From positions 1 to 64,000 of the forward strand of contig JAFLCC010000006.1 of the NCBI GenBank assembly GCA_017302835.1: DNA of 64,000 bases, read 5' to 3'. Source of the stretch: Deltaproteobacteria bacterium. Lineage in GTDB: Bacteria > Bdellovibrionota > Bdellovibrionia > Bdellovibrionales > Bdellovibrionaceae. Of this stretch, positions 16,076-23,912 are shown in pieces. Positions within the stretch are counted from its first letter, which is position 1. Every line of letters begins with the position of its first letter. Both the position numbers and the translations under genes were made by a program. Under the pieces are notes generated by a model. It was not told the DNA's origin. It saw nothing but the letters and a program-made list of their open reading frames with translations, and ran no database searches.

Positions 16076-16417
16076 ATGAATAACGCACAGGCCATTGAAG
16101 ATCTCAGACGGTACCCAAGAAAGGAATTTACTCGCAAGGTAGGAATTTTGTTTGCCGGAGATTACCGAGTGGTTCAAGGTATAGAACTTTCCGAAGGAGG
16201 GCTTTCGTTTTCTTCTGAATTGGTATATTCAGTGAACAGAGAATGTGTGGTCACTTTTAAAATCCCCGCAGGTCCTTTTATCAGCCTTCGCGCTTTCACA
16301 AAACATATGAAGAAAATCGACGGTAAAATCGTTGTTGGGATTTCTTTTGTTATGGTGCCATTTTCAAACAGGAGACAAATCAGAAACTTTGTTGCAGACA
16401 GAAACAAAAAAAAATAA
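16076..16417 (+). CDS. PilZ-domain protein
   Basis: Single-domain PilZ protein of 113 aa. The N-terminal RRYPRKEF is the RxxxR-type c-di-GMP binding loop and IELSEGGLSF is the second motif ([D/N]xSxxG-like, with Glu in the first position). It probably works as a c-di-GMP-responsive adaptor. The window holds a second PilZ domain in the gliding operon and a pilus operon, both plausible targets, but no direct link is shown. Confidence 0.8.
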   Translation: MNNAQAIEDLRRYPRKEFTRKVGILFAGDYRVVQGIELSEGGLSFSSELVYSVNRECVVTFKIPAGPFISLRAFTKHMKKIDGKIVVGISFVMVPFSNRRQIRNFVADRNKKK

Positions 16418-16450
16418 GAGTTTTTAGTTTAAAACCCTTATTTTTATTAT
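16416..16450 (+). terminator. Rho-independent terminator after the PilZ gene
   Basis: AAGAGTTTT and AAAACCCTT pair with one mismatch across a 6-nt loop, starting inside the PilZ stop codon, and are followed by ATTTTTATTAT. It lies between the convergent PilZ and rpsT genes and may act in both directions, since the other strand is also followed by T-rich sequence. Confidence 0.6.
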
Positions 16451-16499
16451 ATAGATACAAAATGAAACTTAAAAAAGTTTAGCTTTTTAATTAATATAA

Positions 16500-16772
16500 C
16501 TATTTTGCAGTGAGAGCTTGATGGGCTTTAACGGATAGGCGGCTGATTTTTCTTGAAACAGTTTGTTTTTTGAAAGCTCCCTTGGTGACAGCCCTGGTTG
16601 CTTCACTCACAAAAGATTTCAATAATTCAGGAATTGTTTTTGTGTCTTTTTGAACGAGTGCTTTTAAAATTTTCTTTTCAGCAGTTCTTACACGGCTTTT
16701 TCTTGATGAATTGATAGCCGTTTTCTTAACAGTCTGTCTTGCTCTTTTTTCTGCAGATTTGTGAGTAGCCAA
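16500..16772 (-). CDS. rpsT: 30S ribosomal protein S20
   Basis: Basic protein of 90 aa that binds 16S rRNA. The sequence from the proposed start reads MATHKSAEKRARQT, matching the S20 opening (usually MANHKSAxKRxRQ). An in-frame ATG exists at 16784, but it would place the GGAGG ribosome site inside the coding sequence. The TTG at 16772 has GGAGG about six bases upstream and gives the family's N-terminus, so TTG is chosen. The rest (TVKKTAINSSRKSRVRTAEKK, KGAFKKQTVSRKISRLS) is typical. It is divergent from murJ across 128 bp that must hold both promoters. Confidence 0.93.
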   Translation of the reverse strand: MATHKSAEKRARQTVKKTAINSSRKSRVRTAEKKILKALVQKDTKTIPELLKSFVSEATRAVTKGAFKKQTVSRKISRLSVKAHQALTAK

Positions 16773-16900
16773 TATAGCCTCCATTTAATACTTACAATTT
16801 AATACTTAAACAATATATTTGCAATTAAGCTAAAGACAATTAACATAATCACAAGGGACACGCAACTTTAAAATAGTGATTTTATTAAGGACATTTAAAA

Positions 16901-18481
16901 TTGAATTCAGATGAAAAAAATGAAAAGAATCAAGTAGTTAAAAAAGCTCTCTCTATGGCCGCTGGAACCCTCTCAAGTCGTGTTTTGGGATTATTGAGGG
17001 AAACCTTGTTAACGGCCTATTTCAATCGAACGGTTACAGACGCGTGGACCGTGGCGTTTAGACTTCCGAATATTTTCAGAAGGCTTTTAGGAGAGGGATC
17101 CCTATCCGTGAGCTTTATTCCTGTCTTTGTGGATTGTCTCTATGGCCAAAAAAATGAAGTTAAAGCTAAAAATTTAGTTAATTCCCTCTATACCCTGCTC
17201 CTTTTAATTTTGTCTTGTTTGACGATTTTGGGAATTGTTTTTTCTAAAGAAATATTGATGGTTCTTTTGGATCAGAACTATGTTCAACAGGTGGATAAAT
17301 TTCATATCACCTTGCTTATGTCGCAGGTGATGTTCGGATTTATTTTTTTAATGAGCTCCTATGCCTATTTTATGGGTATTTTAAATGCCTTTGGAAAATT
17401 TGGCTTAGCTGCCATGGCGCCCACCTTATTTAATATTTCCATGATTATCTCTACTCTTATTCCCGATAGGTATTTTCGATTTCACGGCGAGGGCCTAGCT
17501 TGGGGAGTGATTGTTGGTGGTTTTTTTCAGGCTGGTGTTCTGGTACCCAGCTTGATAAAAAAAGGGTATTTTCCAAAGCTTTTATTTGATTTTAAAAATA
17601 AAGAAATGCTTTTTGTTTTGCGAAATATGGTACCAGGTCTTTTTGGGATGGGATTGCTGCAGATCTCATTAATTGTGAATCAAAGGTTTGCAAGTTCCCT
17701 GGAAGAGGGCGTTATCACCTATATCTATTTAGCAGATAGACTTTTAGAGTTACCCTTGTCCTTAATTTCGGTGAGTTTGGGAACCGCCCTCTTGCCGACA
17801 CTGGCGAAATTTTGGGCGGAAAAAAATAAAGAAATGATGACATCGACTTCAGAATTTTATTTGCGTTTGAATTTATATGTCGTTTTACCTGCAGCGACGG
17901 GTTTGTATTTTTTAAGTTATCCCATTATCGAAGTCTTATTTAAACGTGGAGAGTTCAGAGCTCATGATGTTCAAGTTACCTCGGAAGTATTAAGAATTTG
18001 GGCACTGATCATGATTCCTTCAAGTTGTGTTAAAATCATAGCACCTGCTTATTTTGCGGTAAAAAATACCTGGTTCCCAGCTTTTTCAAGCTTATTGGCA
18101 TTAATAGCTCATATTATTTTGGCGCCATTAATGATGAAGGCCTGGGGATTGAGGGGCTTAAACCTCTCATCCTTGGTAAGTAACAGCTTAAATTTTTTGA
18201 TTCTGTTTGTTTATTTTAAATTCTTCATTGTTAGTTTGCCACTAAACAATATTTTTAAATCTATTTTTAAAACTCTGATTATTTGTTTTATTTTGGCAGG
18301 AGTGAGCCAAAGTTATTTTATTTTTAAGGAGCTTCAACTCGTTTCAGTATCATTTGTGAATTCACTTTTCTCCCTTTCTCTCACGCTGATTCTTTGTGGT
18401 TTGACGATCGTCTTAATGAGTCATGTTTTAAAAATGGAAGAGTACGAATCAACATTCAAAAAAGTCTTAAAGCGTATTTGA
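16901..18481 (+). CDS. murJ: Lipid II flippase MurJ
   Basis: Polytopic membrane protein of 526 aa (MviN/MurJ, MOP superfamily) that flips lipid II for peptidoglycan synthesis. Signature segments are AAGTLSSRVLGLLRETLL, DAWTVAFRLPNIFRRLLGEGSLSVSFIPVF and the ADRLLELPLSLISVSLGTALLPTL block; about 14 hydrophobic segments fit the family. The start is a TTG with AAGGA about ten bases upstream. Its 3' end faces the minus-strand gliding operon with only 24 bp between them. Confidence 0.95.
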   Translation: MNSDEKNEKNQVVKKALSMAAGTLSSRVLGLLRETLLTAYFNRTVTDAWTVAFRLPNIFRRLLGEGSLSVSFIPVFVDCLYGQKNEVKAKNLVNSLYTLLLLILSCLTILGIVFSKEILMVLLDQNYVQQVDKFHITLLMSQVMFGFIFLMSSYAYFMGILNAFGKFGLAAMAPTLFNISMIISTLIPDRYFRFHGEGLAWGVIVGGFFQAGVLVPSLIKKGYFPKLLFDFKNKEMLFVLRNMVPGLFGMGLLQISLIVNQRFASSLEEGVITYIYLADRLLELPLSLISVSLGTALLPTLAKFWAEKNKEMMTSTSEFYLRLNLYVVLPAATGLYFLSYPIIEVLFKRGEFRAHDVQVTSEVLRIWALIMIPSSCVKIIAPAYFAVKNTWFPAFSSLLALIAHIILAPLMMKAWGLRGLNLSSLVSNSLNFLILFVYFKFFIVSLPLNNIFKSIFKTLIICFILAGVSQSYFIFKELQLVSVSFVNSLFSLSLTLILCGLTIVLMSHVLKMEEYESTFKKVLKRI

Positions 18482-18505
18482 GGAGTCATTGGCTTAACCC
18501 CTCTG

Positions 18506-19189
18506 CTATTCTTTCACCTCAGCCATATTTTTGTAGGTATCGTAAATCTTTTGCTGTTTATCGATTTCTTTATTCCATCGGGTGATTTCGCCCTCATAGC
18601 CACGTTTTTTATTTTTCCATTCTGAATCTTGAGTGGTGATGACTTTAAGCTTTTCTGACACTTGTTTTTCTTGGTCTTTAATAGCGTCTTGACGGGTCGT
18701 CCAAATTTTCTTTTCCTCTTGGATTTGAACGAGTTGAATTTCATATTCTTTAATGTTTTGTTCACGTTTTTTTTGATTTTCTTTGATTTTTAAAATCAGG
18801 TCTTCTAATTCTTTGCTCTTTTTTTCTTCCTGGGAAATTTTATTTTTTTCGTCAAGAATGAGCTTATTTAATTCTTTTTCATTTAAGTCTACTTTCTTAA
18901 CTGAAGTTTGATTTTCCTTTAGTTGTGTAGAGACGGATTTTTTTTGGTCATCCACTTCTTTTTTTGCCTTTGCCACTTCTTGAATATTTTTTTCAACCAG
19001 AGTCAGATTCTTCTTATAGTCTTCTAAGTTTAATTTGGAGTTTTCAATATTGGATTTAAGTTTTAACAAAGTGGCTTCGGAGTTTGTTTTTGCTTCTGTC
19101 GCGGAACTGTTTAATGCCTGCAACCCATTTGAAATGGAATAGGTTATAGGGTAGGTCAGAAGTCCTATTAAAATAAACATGGTGTACAT
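18506..19189 (-). CDS. Membrane-anchored coiled-coil protein, gliding operon
   Basis: Protein of 227 aa with one N-terminal membrane helix (MFILIGLLTYPITYSISNGL) followed by about 190 residues of Lys/Glu-rich coiled coil. No catalytic domain. It is the last gene of the run that starts at 31046 and begins eight bases after the TPR gene. Its periplasmic or cytoplasmic rod could act as a spacer or force-transmitting element of the envelope-spanning motor. The function is inferred only from context and shape. Confidence 0.7.
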   Translation of the reverse strand: MYTMFILIGLLTYPITYSISNGLQALNSSATEAKTNSEATLLKLKSNIENSKLNLEDYKKNLTLVEKNIQEVAKAKKEVDDQKKSVSTQLKENQTSVKKVDLNEKELNKLILDEKNKISQEEKKSKELEDLILKIKENQKKREQNIKEYEIQLVQIQEEKKIWTTRQDAIKDQEKQVSEKLKVITTQDSEWKNKKRGYEGEITRWNKEIDKQQKIYDTYKNMAEVKE

Positions 19190-19197
19190 AAAATCTC

Positions 19198-21285
19198 CTA
19201 TTCTTGATCTTTAGGGCAAACATTTTGAAGTGATGATCTAAAATGACCAATTTCATCTTCCCAAATTTCTCCCCTAAAATTCCATTTTACATTTTTGTCT
19301 TTTTCTTTTTGGATCTGGTTTAAGGCTAACTCTTTAGTCTTTTCATCAGTAGATTTAGTGTCTTGACTGACGCTTTGAAAACGCAAATGTTCTCCTGCCC
19401 CAGAATAAATTTCGTATTGTAGCAATTCATTTTGGTCTAAAAGTTCTTTAAGGTCTGCTTTGAGTTGAACCAATCGGTTTTTTAAAGCGACACCTGCCTT
19501 TTCTCTGGCAAGAGTTTTTTCTTTATCAATGCGTATAAAGGCAGTATCTCTGACATTTTTAACGATATCTCTAGCAGCTTTTAAGCCTTGTTGTTGGTAT
19601 TTAAAACTAAGTAGTTTTTTTTGAATCGAGGTCTCTTGCTCTTTAAGGCTTGAATGATTTTTCTTAGGATCTAAAAGGCTCGTTCGGACCGTCGTCAATT
19701 CTTTGCTTAAATCGGATTGCTTTTGCAGAAGTTCTTTCTCTCTTTGAATCAGCTTGAGGGAGATTTGGTTGTAAGCAGAGATTTCATCTTCAAAGTTGTT
19801 AATTTCTTTTTGAATCACCACAAAGCTGGGATGACGGGCAAGTTCTAAAATAAAGGAACGGGGGAGGGTGTCGACCTCTTTGAGTTCTGGATTTCTAAGC
19901 CAGGTTTTTATGGTCGCATAATAGTCAGAACTTTTAGACTTATTTTGGGAATATTGTTCTATTCGTCCATAATAGGGTGCATATTTTTTTCCAAGGGCAT
20001 TTAAAACTTGTAAGCCATCTCCAAATTGACAGAGATTTAAATAACTAATAGTTCTAACGACATAAGATTCCGGGTTGTAAGCATTTTTAAAAAAATCAGT
20101 ATGTAAGGAAAACATATTTCCGGCTGCGCCGACATAGTCCTTTGTTAAAATCTGTGTCCAAGCCTGCTCAACCATGGCTTGAAGCCAAAGGGGATGATCT
20201 TTGTCGACTTTTAAATATAAATCAGAGGCTTCTTTGTAGAGTTGCTTTTGGAAATAAATTCGAGCTAGGGTTAGGTTGGCAAGTGTACGAAGAGAGCCTA
20301 TCGTATTTTTACTTTTTAATAGCTCATCCATGGTGTCTTTTGCTTCATCAACTTTACCTTGACGATAAAAAGACAGGGCGTTGATAAATTTGGATTCTTC
20401 AAAATAGGGTGATTTGATGTTGATCATCAAAAGCGCATCTTCCACTTGGCCAAGTTGTCCCTTTTCAAGGTAGTACTTGGCTCTGTAGAAATTGTAAGAA
20501 TCACGAGATTGGACATCGAATTCTTCTTTGACAACCAGTGGGTCTATTCTTTCAACATCTCCAATTTCAAATATCGAGATGTGTTTGGTCAATTGATCGA
20601 TAGCAAGAGTTTTTAATTCTTTGTTTTTGGCGTGAGTGGCCACCTTTAGCATGGCTTCCTTAAACTCTGTTGTGAGCTTTAACTCTTTGGCAGCTAATCC
20701 AAAATAATAAGTCGCTTCAAAACTAAATTCTTTATCTTTTAACAAATCAGCAAATTGAGAAAAAGCCATCTCATAATTTTTAATAAGTTCAAAATAAATA
20801 TGACCTTCAAGTAATTTATATTCTTGATTTTTAAAGATGATAAGTTCTTTTGTTTCAACCTGCGAATCATTTAACTTGGGTTGATAAGTCTCTTTTAAGG
20901 GCTCCACATTGGGTATTTGGGAAATATTTTTATTACTCGACAAAACTTTAAATGGTAAAATCAAACCAAGAACATTGGCTTTTTTATCAGCCTCCAGCAC
21001 TTTAGGCGAAAGCAGGCGATTTACCGAGTTCTGCTTCTGGGGCTTTTCAGGGATAGTCAAAGGAGTGGATAAAAAGGCTAACTCAACCTCCTCGCCAATA
21101 TCAAGACGGGGAATTTCTTTATTTATTTGAAAGTCATAAGAGGGCACTTTTGACTGTTTCATCTTTAATTTTTTAGAAGGGGAGCGTCCCAAAGAAGTTT
21201 TATTAAACTGGGAAAATCCCTGTCGCGAAAAAAGAAAAGTGATGAGAATCAAATTATAAATTAAAATTGATTTTGTGGTTTTCAT
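19198..21285 (-). CDS. Secreted TPR / coiled-coil protein, gliding operon
   Basis: Exported protein of 695 aa. The frame is open from 21333, but the ATG at 21285 has an AGGGG ribosome site just upstream and starts a proper signal peptide (MKTTKSILIYNLILITFLFSRQGFSQ), so it is chosen. Roughly residues 170-420 are helical pairs of TPR type (YNFYRAKYYLEKGQLGQVEDAL, LARIYFQKQLYKEASDLYLKV). A long coiled coil covers about 500-640. It is similar in layout to periplasmic TPR proteins of the Myxococcus Glt complex. Exact orthology (GltD/GltE-like) is not established from sequence alone. Confidence 0.7.
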   Translation of the reverse strand: MKTTKSILIYNLILITFLFSRQGFSQFNKTSLGRSPSKKLKMKQSKVPSYDFQINKEIPRLDIGEEVELAFLSTPLTIPEKPQKQNSVNRLLSPKVLEADKKANVLGLILPFKVLSSNKNISQIPNVEPLKETYQPKLNDSQVETKELIIFKNQEYKLLEGHIYFELIKNYEMAFSQFADLLKDKEFSFEATYYFGLAAKELKLTTEFKEAMLKVATHAKNKELKTLAIDQLTKHISIFEIGDVERIDPLVVKEEFDVQSRDSYNFYRAKYYLEKGQLGQVEDALLMINIKSPYFEESKFINALSFYRQGKVDEAKDTMDELLKSKNTIGSLRTLANLTLARIYFQKQLYKEASDLYLKVDKDHPLWLQAMVEQAWTQILTKDYVGAAGNMFSLHTDFFKNAYNPESYVVRTISYLNLCQFGDGLQVLNALGKKYAPYYGRIEQYSQNKSKSSDYYATIKTWLRNPELKEVDTLPRSFILELARHPSFVVIQKEINNFEDEISAYNQISLKLIQREKELLQKQSDLSKELTTVRTSLLDPKKNHSSLKEQETSIQKKLLSFKYQQQGLKAARDIVKNVRDTAFIRIDKEKTLAREKAGVALKNRLVQLKADLKELLDQNELLQYEIYSGAGEHLRFQSVSQDTKSTDEKTKELALNQIQKEKDKNVKWNFRGEIWEDEIGHFRSSLQNVCPKDQE

Positions 21286-21292
21286 AGATCCC

Positions 21293-22114
21293 CTATTTCC
21301 AATAAGTAATTCCAAATTGAAAGGCGGTATCATTTGTCATTTTCCCACCAATATCAGCTATGTTTGTAGAGTCGATACGCTCTTCATTCGTATAACGATT
21401 AATCAGATCAATTCTTAAGGCCCAATGCTCAGACAAAAAGAATTGTTGCATGATTGAAAATAGGTAATGAGGACTAGACTTACTTTCTTTAGCGATTTTA
21501 TCGATTCCAGAACCTGCGGTGCAACCGGCAGCGAGAGTGCAGGAGTTTTGCTCATAGGTTGTTTGTCCAAATCCTAAACCCACACCCATGTCGAAATAAA
21601 TAATTTTTTTATCCATAAGACTCATTTTGGCGTAGATGGGAACAAAATAGGCTGTTACAGAGTTGGACGATTTAAAGGTATTATGATTGGGAAGAACTCC
21701 ATATCGATTTCGGAAATAGTCGACAGTATCATTCATTTTAAAATTTGCGGACAAGGTGCTGACTTCAATTCCCCAACGTTCATTTAAAAAATATCCAAAA
21801 TTAAGCCCTTGGAGTGAGCCCACAGAGTTGGGATCATTAAAGGGGAGAGCATAGTTTCCAGAAAGAAAAAATCTTTTTTCCTTCTGGAAAGTTCGATTTT
21901 GAATGACAGAAAAGTCATCGTCCTTGGCAGACCAATATTTTTGCTCTAATTTTTGGATATCTAGTTTATCTGAGTCCGCCGTTTCTATTTTGGGCGCCTC
22001 TGCTTTTGGTGTTTCGGTGGACTTTGTTTGTGCGTTGATAGGGCCTGTCGATAGAAATAAAAAAAGAGATAACAAAATCAATAAAAGATTTTGAGGTTTC
22101 TCTGCTGTCTTCAT
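21293..22114 (-). CDS. Outer-membrane beta-barrel protein, gliding operon
   Basis: Exported protein of 273 aa with a signal peptide ending in GPINAQ, a short charged linker rich in Thr/Glu/Ala, and then alternating beta strands to the C-terminus. Blocks such as FFLSGNYALPFNDPNSVGSLQGLNFGYFLNERWGIEV and the terminal FQFGITYWK (aromatic last strand) indicate a small outer-membrane barrel. Barrels of this size are part of the Glt complex (GltA/GltB/GltH group), which fits its place between the FHA/TonB-like and TPR genes. One Cys pair (CTLAAGC) may form a disulfide in a loop. Confidence 0.75.
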   Translation of the reverse strand: MKTAEKPQNLLLILLSLFLFLSTGPINAQTKSTETPKAEAPKIETADSDKLDIQKLEQKYWSAKDDDFSVIQNRTFQKEKRFFLSGNYALPFNDPNSVGSLQGLNFGYFLNERWGIEVSTLSANFKMNDTVDYFRNRYGVLPNHNTFKSSNSVTAYFVPIYAKMSLMDKKIIYFDMGVGLGFGQTTYEQNSCTLAAGCTAGSGIDKIAKESKSSPHYLFSIMQQFFLSEHWALRIDLINRYTNEERIDSTNIADIGGKMTNDTAFQFGITYWK

Positions 22115-22134
22115 GTTGCCTCCATAAAAAGATG

Positions 22135-23601
22135 TTAATTCGTGCTCTTAAAAAGGAAAGGATAGGTTACAATAACCTTGGTCCCTCCTTTAGGAACAGG
22201 AAATTTCCAACCAGCAATTTTTGTCAGCATACATCCCTCAACATTACTGTTTTTTAAAGTCGAATCATTTATAGCTTGTGTTTCTACCTTACCTGTTCCA
22301 CTGATGGTAAACTTAACAGATACTTTACCAAATAAATCTTTATTGGCCGATAATTGTCTTTCGTAACAATACAAGATCTGTCCCAATTGACTTTTAATAT
22401 AAGTGGCGATTTCTTCTCGATCCAGGCCACCTACAATTTCGGATTCATCTTCAATAAGCCCAACGCCCCCTTGGCCCACTTTGCCTCCATGGAGTTGACT
22501 TATTCCAGAGACAGAGTTCCCTCCACCAAGGCCTTTCGTAGATATTTTAACTCCTTTGGAGTTATTATCAGAGGACCAGTCTCCACTGCTTTTATCTATG
22601 TTTCCTAAGGATGCTAAGGCCCTGCCAGACTCTCCGGATCCAGCAGTTACTCCTGAAGAGATAATAATATTTTTTGATTTTTGTCCCTGGGCTGAAACCT
22701 TAGATAACAAGCTAGAAATTCTGCCAGTATTAACATTTTTAAGCATTCCGGCAACTTTGGAAATACCTTTGTCAGAGGGAAGATTTTCGTTAGTCGCCGC
22801 CGTTTTAACTGATTTGGGTGCCGACTCCAATTTAGGTTCAGCGATTTTTTCCACCTTCGGTTTTTCGGCTTTAGGCTTCTCATTCTTTACAAAGATCTGA
22901 GTCGGTGAGGAGCGCTTCGTTGAGCTTGGTAGGTATTTGTGATTTCGAGGCAGGGATAAAACGCCCGCACCAAAAATGAAACAGAAAAGAATAAGTATCA
23001 AGGCGCTTTTCCTTGATTCTTTTTCAATCAGGGTATCTAATTTGAAATGCCCAAATTCACGATAGCTTGCAGATGATATTGTTTTTTGCTTAATGGTGTA
23101 AGTTTCGAATTTTAGCGTGTGCCAATCTGGTGAGTAAATGGATTCAAATCCATTAGAATTTTTAAAAGATTCTGGATAGAATTTTTTTCTCTGGGGTAAA
23201 AGCTTAATTTCAATGAGGCGGTCATTTAAATAGACTTGAAAAACTTGAAAATTAGACTTGGAATCTGCTGTCGTGGTGGGAAATTGAAATTCGTTCAGAG
23301 AAACATTTTTTTCAACGACTTTTAAAAGAAGCTTGCAATTTTCTCTATGAATTGTCTGTTCGCCTTCAACAGCCAGAGTGGGATAAATATTTTTGTTAAA
23401 ATTATTAATATTAAAGTCGACAAATTTCCAATTATTTTCAGCAAACTCAAAAACGCATTCCCATAAAGAAACAGTTGGATCGATCGATAACAGATCCGCC
23501 GTTCTAGAAGATCCGAAAGTAAAATAGCCTTTTCCTGGCTTTAGTTTCCAAACTTTGGTGTGACCACTGGGTAAATGTTGTTCAACAATTAAAATTTTCA
23601 T
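22135..23601 (-). CDS. FHA-domain and TonB-like protein (GltG/GltJ type)
   Basis: Protein of 488 aa that spans the inner membrane. An FHA-like domain covers about residues 1-110 (KPGKGYFTFGSSRTADLLSI) and a membrane helix lies near 200-215 (ALILILFCFIFGAGVLSL). A Lys/Pro/Glu-rich stretch follows (EKPKAEKPKVEKIAEPK), then a Gly/Ser-rich linker and a C-terminal TonB-C/AgmX-like domain (QILYCYERQLSANKDLFGKVSVKF, GCMLTKIAGWKFPVPKGGT). This is the architecture of GltG/GltJ in Myxococcus, which link the cytoplasm to the outer membrane during gliding. It starts two bases from the preceding gene's end, so the pair is tightly coupled. Confidence 0.8.
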   Translation of the reverse strand: MKILIVEQHLPSGHTKVWKLKPGKGYFTFGSSRTADLLSIDPTVSLWECVFEFAENNWKFVDFNINNFNKNIYPTLAVEGEQTIHRENCKLLLKVVEKNVSLNEFQFPTTTADSKSNFQVFQVYLNDRLIEIKLLPQRKKFYPESFKNSNGFESIYSPDWHTLKFETYTIKQKTISSASYREFGHFKLDTLIEKESRKSALILILFCFIFGAGVLSLPRNHKYLPSSTKRSSPTQIFVKNEKPKAEKPKVEKIAEPKLESAPKSVKTAATNENLPSDKGISKVAGMLKNVNTGRISSLLSKVSAQGQKSKNIIISSGVTAGSGESGRALASLGNIDKSSGDWSSDNNSKGVKISTKGLGGGNSVSGISQLHGGKVGQGGVGLIEDESEIVGGLDREEIATYIKSQLGQILYCYERQLSANKDLFGKVSVKFTISGTGKVETQAINDSTLKNSNVEGCMLTKIAGWKFPVPKGGTKVIVTYPFLFKSTN

Positions 23602-23603
23602 TT

Positions 23604-23876
23604 TTATCTCACATAGAAGCTTGCTTCTCTGATTTTTTTATCCATATTTTTTTGGACATCAATAAGAGGCATAAACTTAATCCCTTTTTTCTGAACGAGA
23701 AAAGCTCCATCAGGGTTTCTGACCGTTCCCTTGATACTCATTTCAGCGAAGTTGACTTCTTGAACCTTGCGAACCACTCGTTTTTTTGATTGGCCAAATA
23801 GATCACTCGAAAAAGTGAACAAGATGGAAATAGCTAAATAAAATTTTACTCCAACAAGAGAATATTGTTTATTCAT
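23604..23876 (-). CDS. Small exported protein of gliding operon
   Basis: Protein of 90 aa with an N-terminal hydrophobic export segment (VGVKFYLAISILFTFSSDLFGQ), then a basic stretch and EVNFAEMSIKGTVRNPDGAFLVQKKGIKFMPLIDVQK, a compact motif that I associate with small proteins next to FHA/AgmX genes in gliding clusters. It would be periplasmic or membrane-anchored. It could be the counterpart of GltF, but no decisive motif is known to me. Confidence 0.6.
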   Translation of the reverse strand: MNKQYSLVGVKFYLAISILFTFSSDLFGQSKKRVVRKVQEVNFAEMSIKGTVRNPDGAFLVQKKGIKFMPLIDVQKNMDKKIREASFYVR

Positions 23877-23912
23877 AATGTCCTTCCATAAACCTTTAAA
23901 GTAGAAATAGGA

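Noticed and set aside
22178-22900. Plus-strand open frames opposite the FHA/TonB-like gene
   Set aside because: They are shadows of the minus-strand coding sequence, with no ribosome sites or recognisable motifs.
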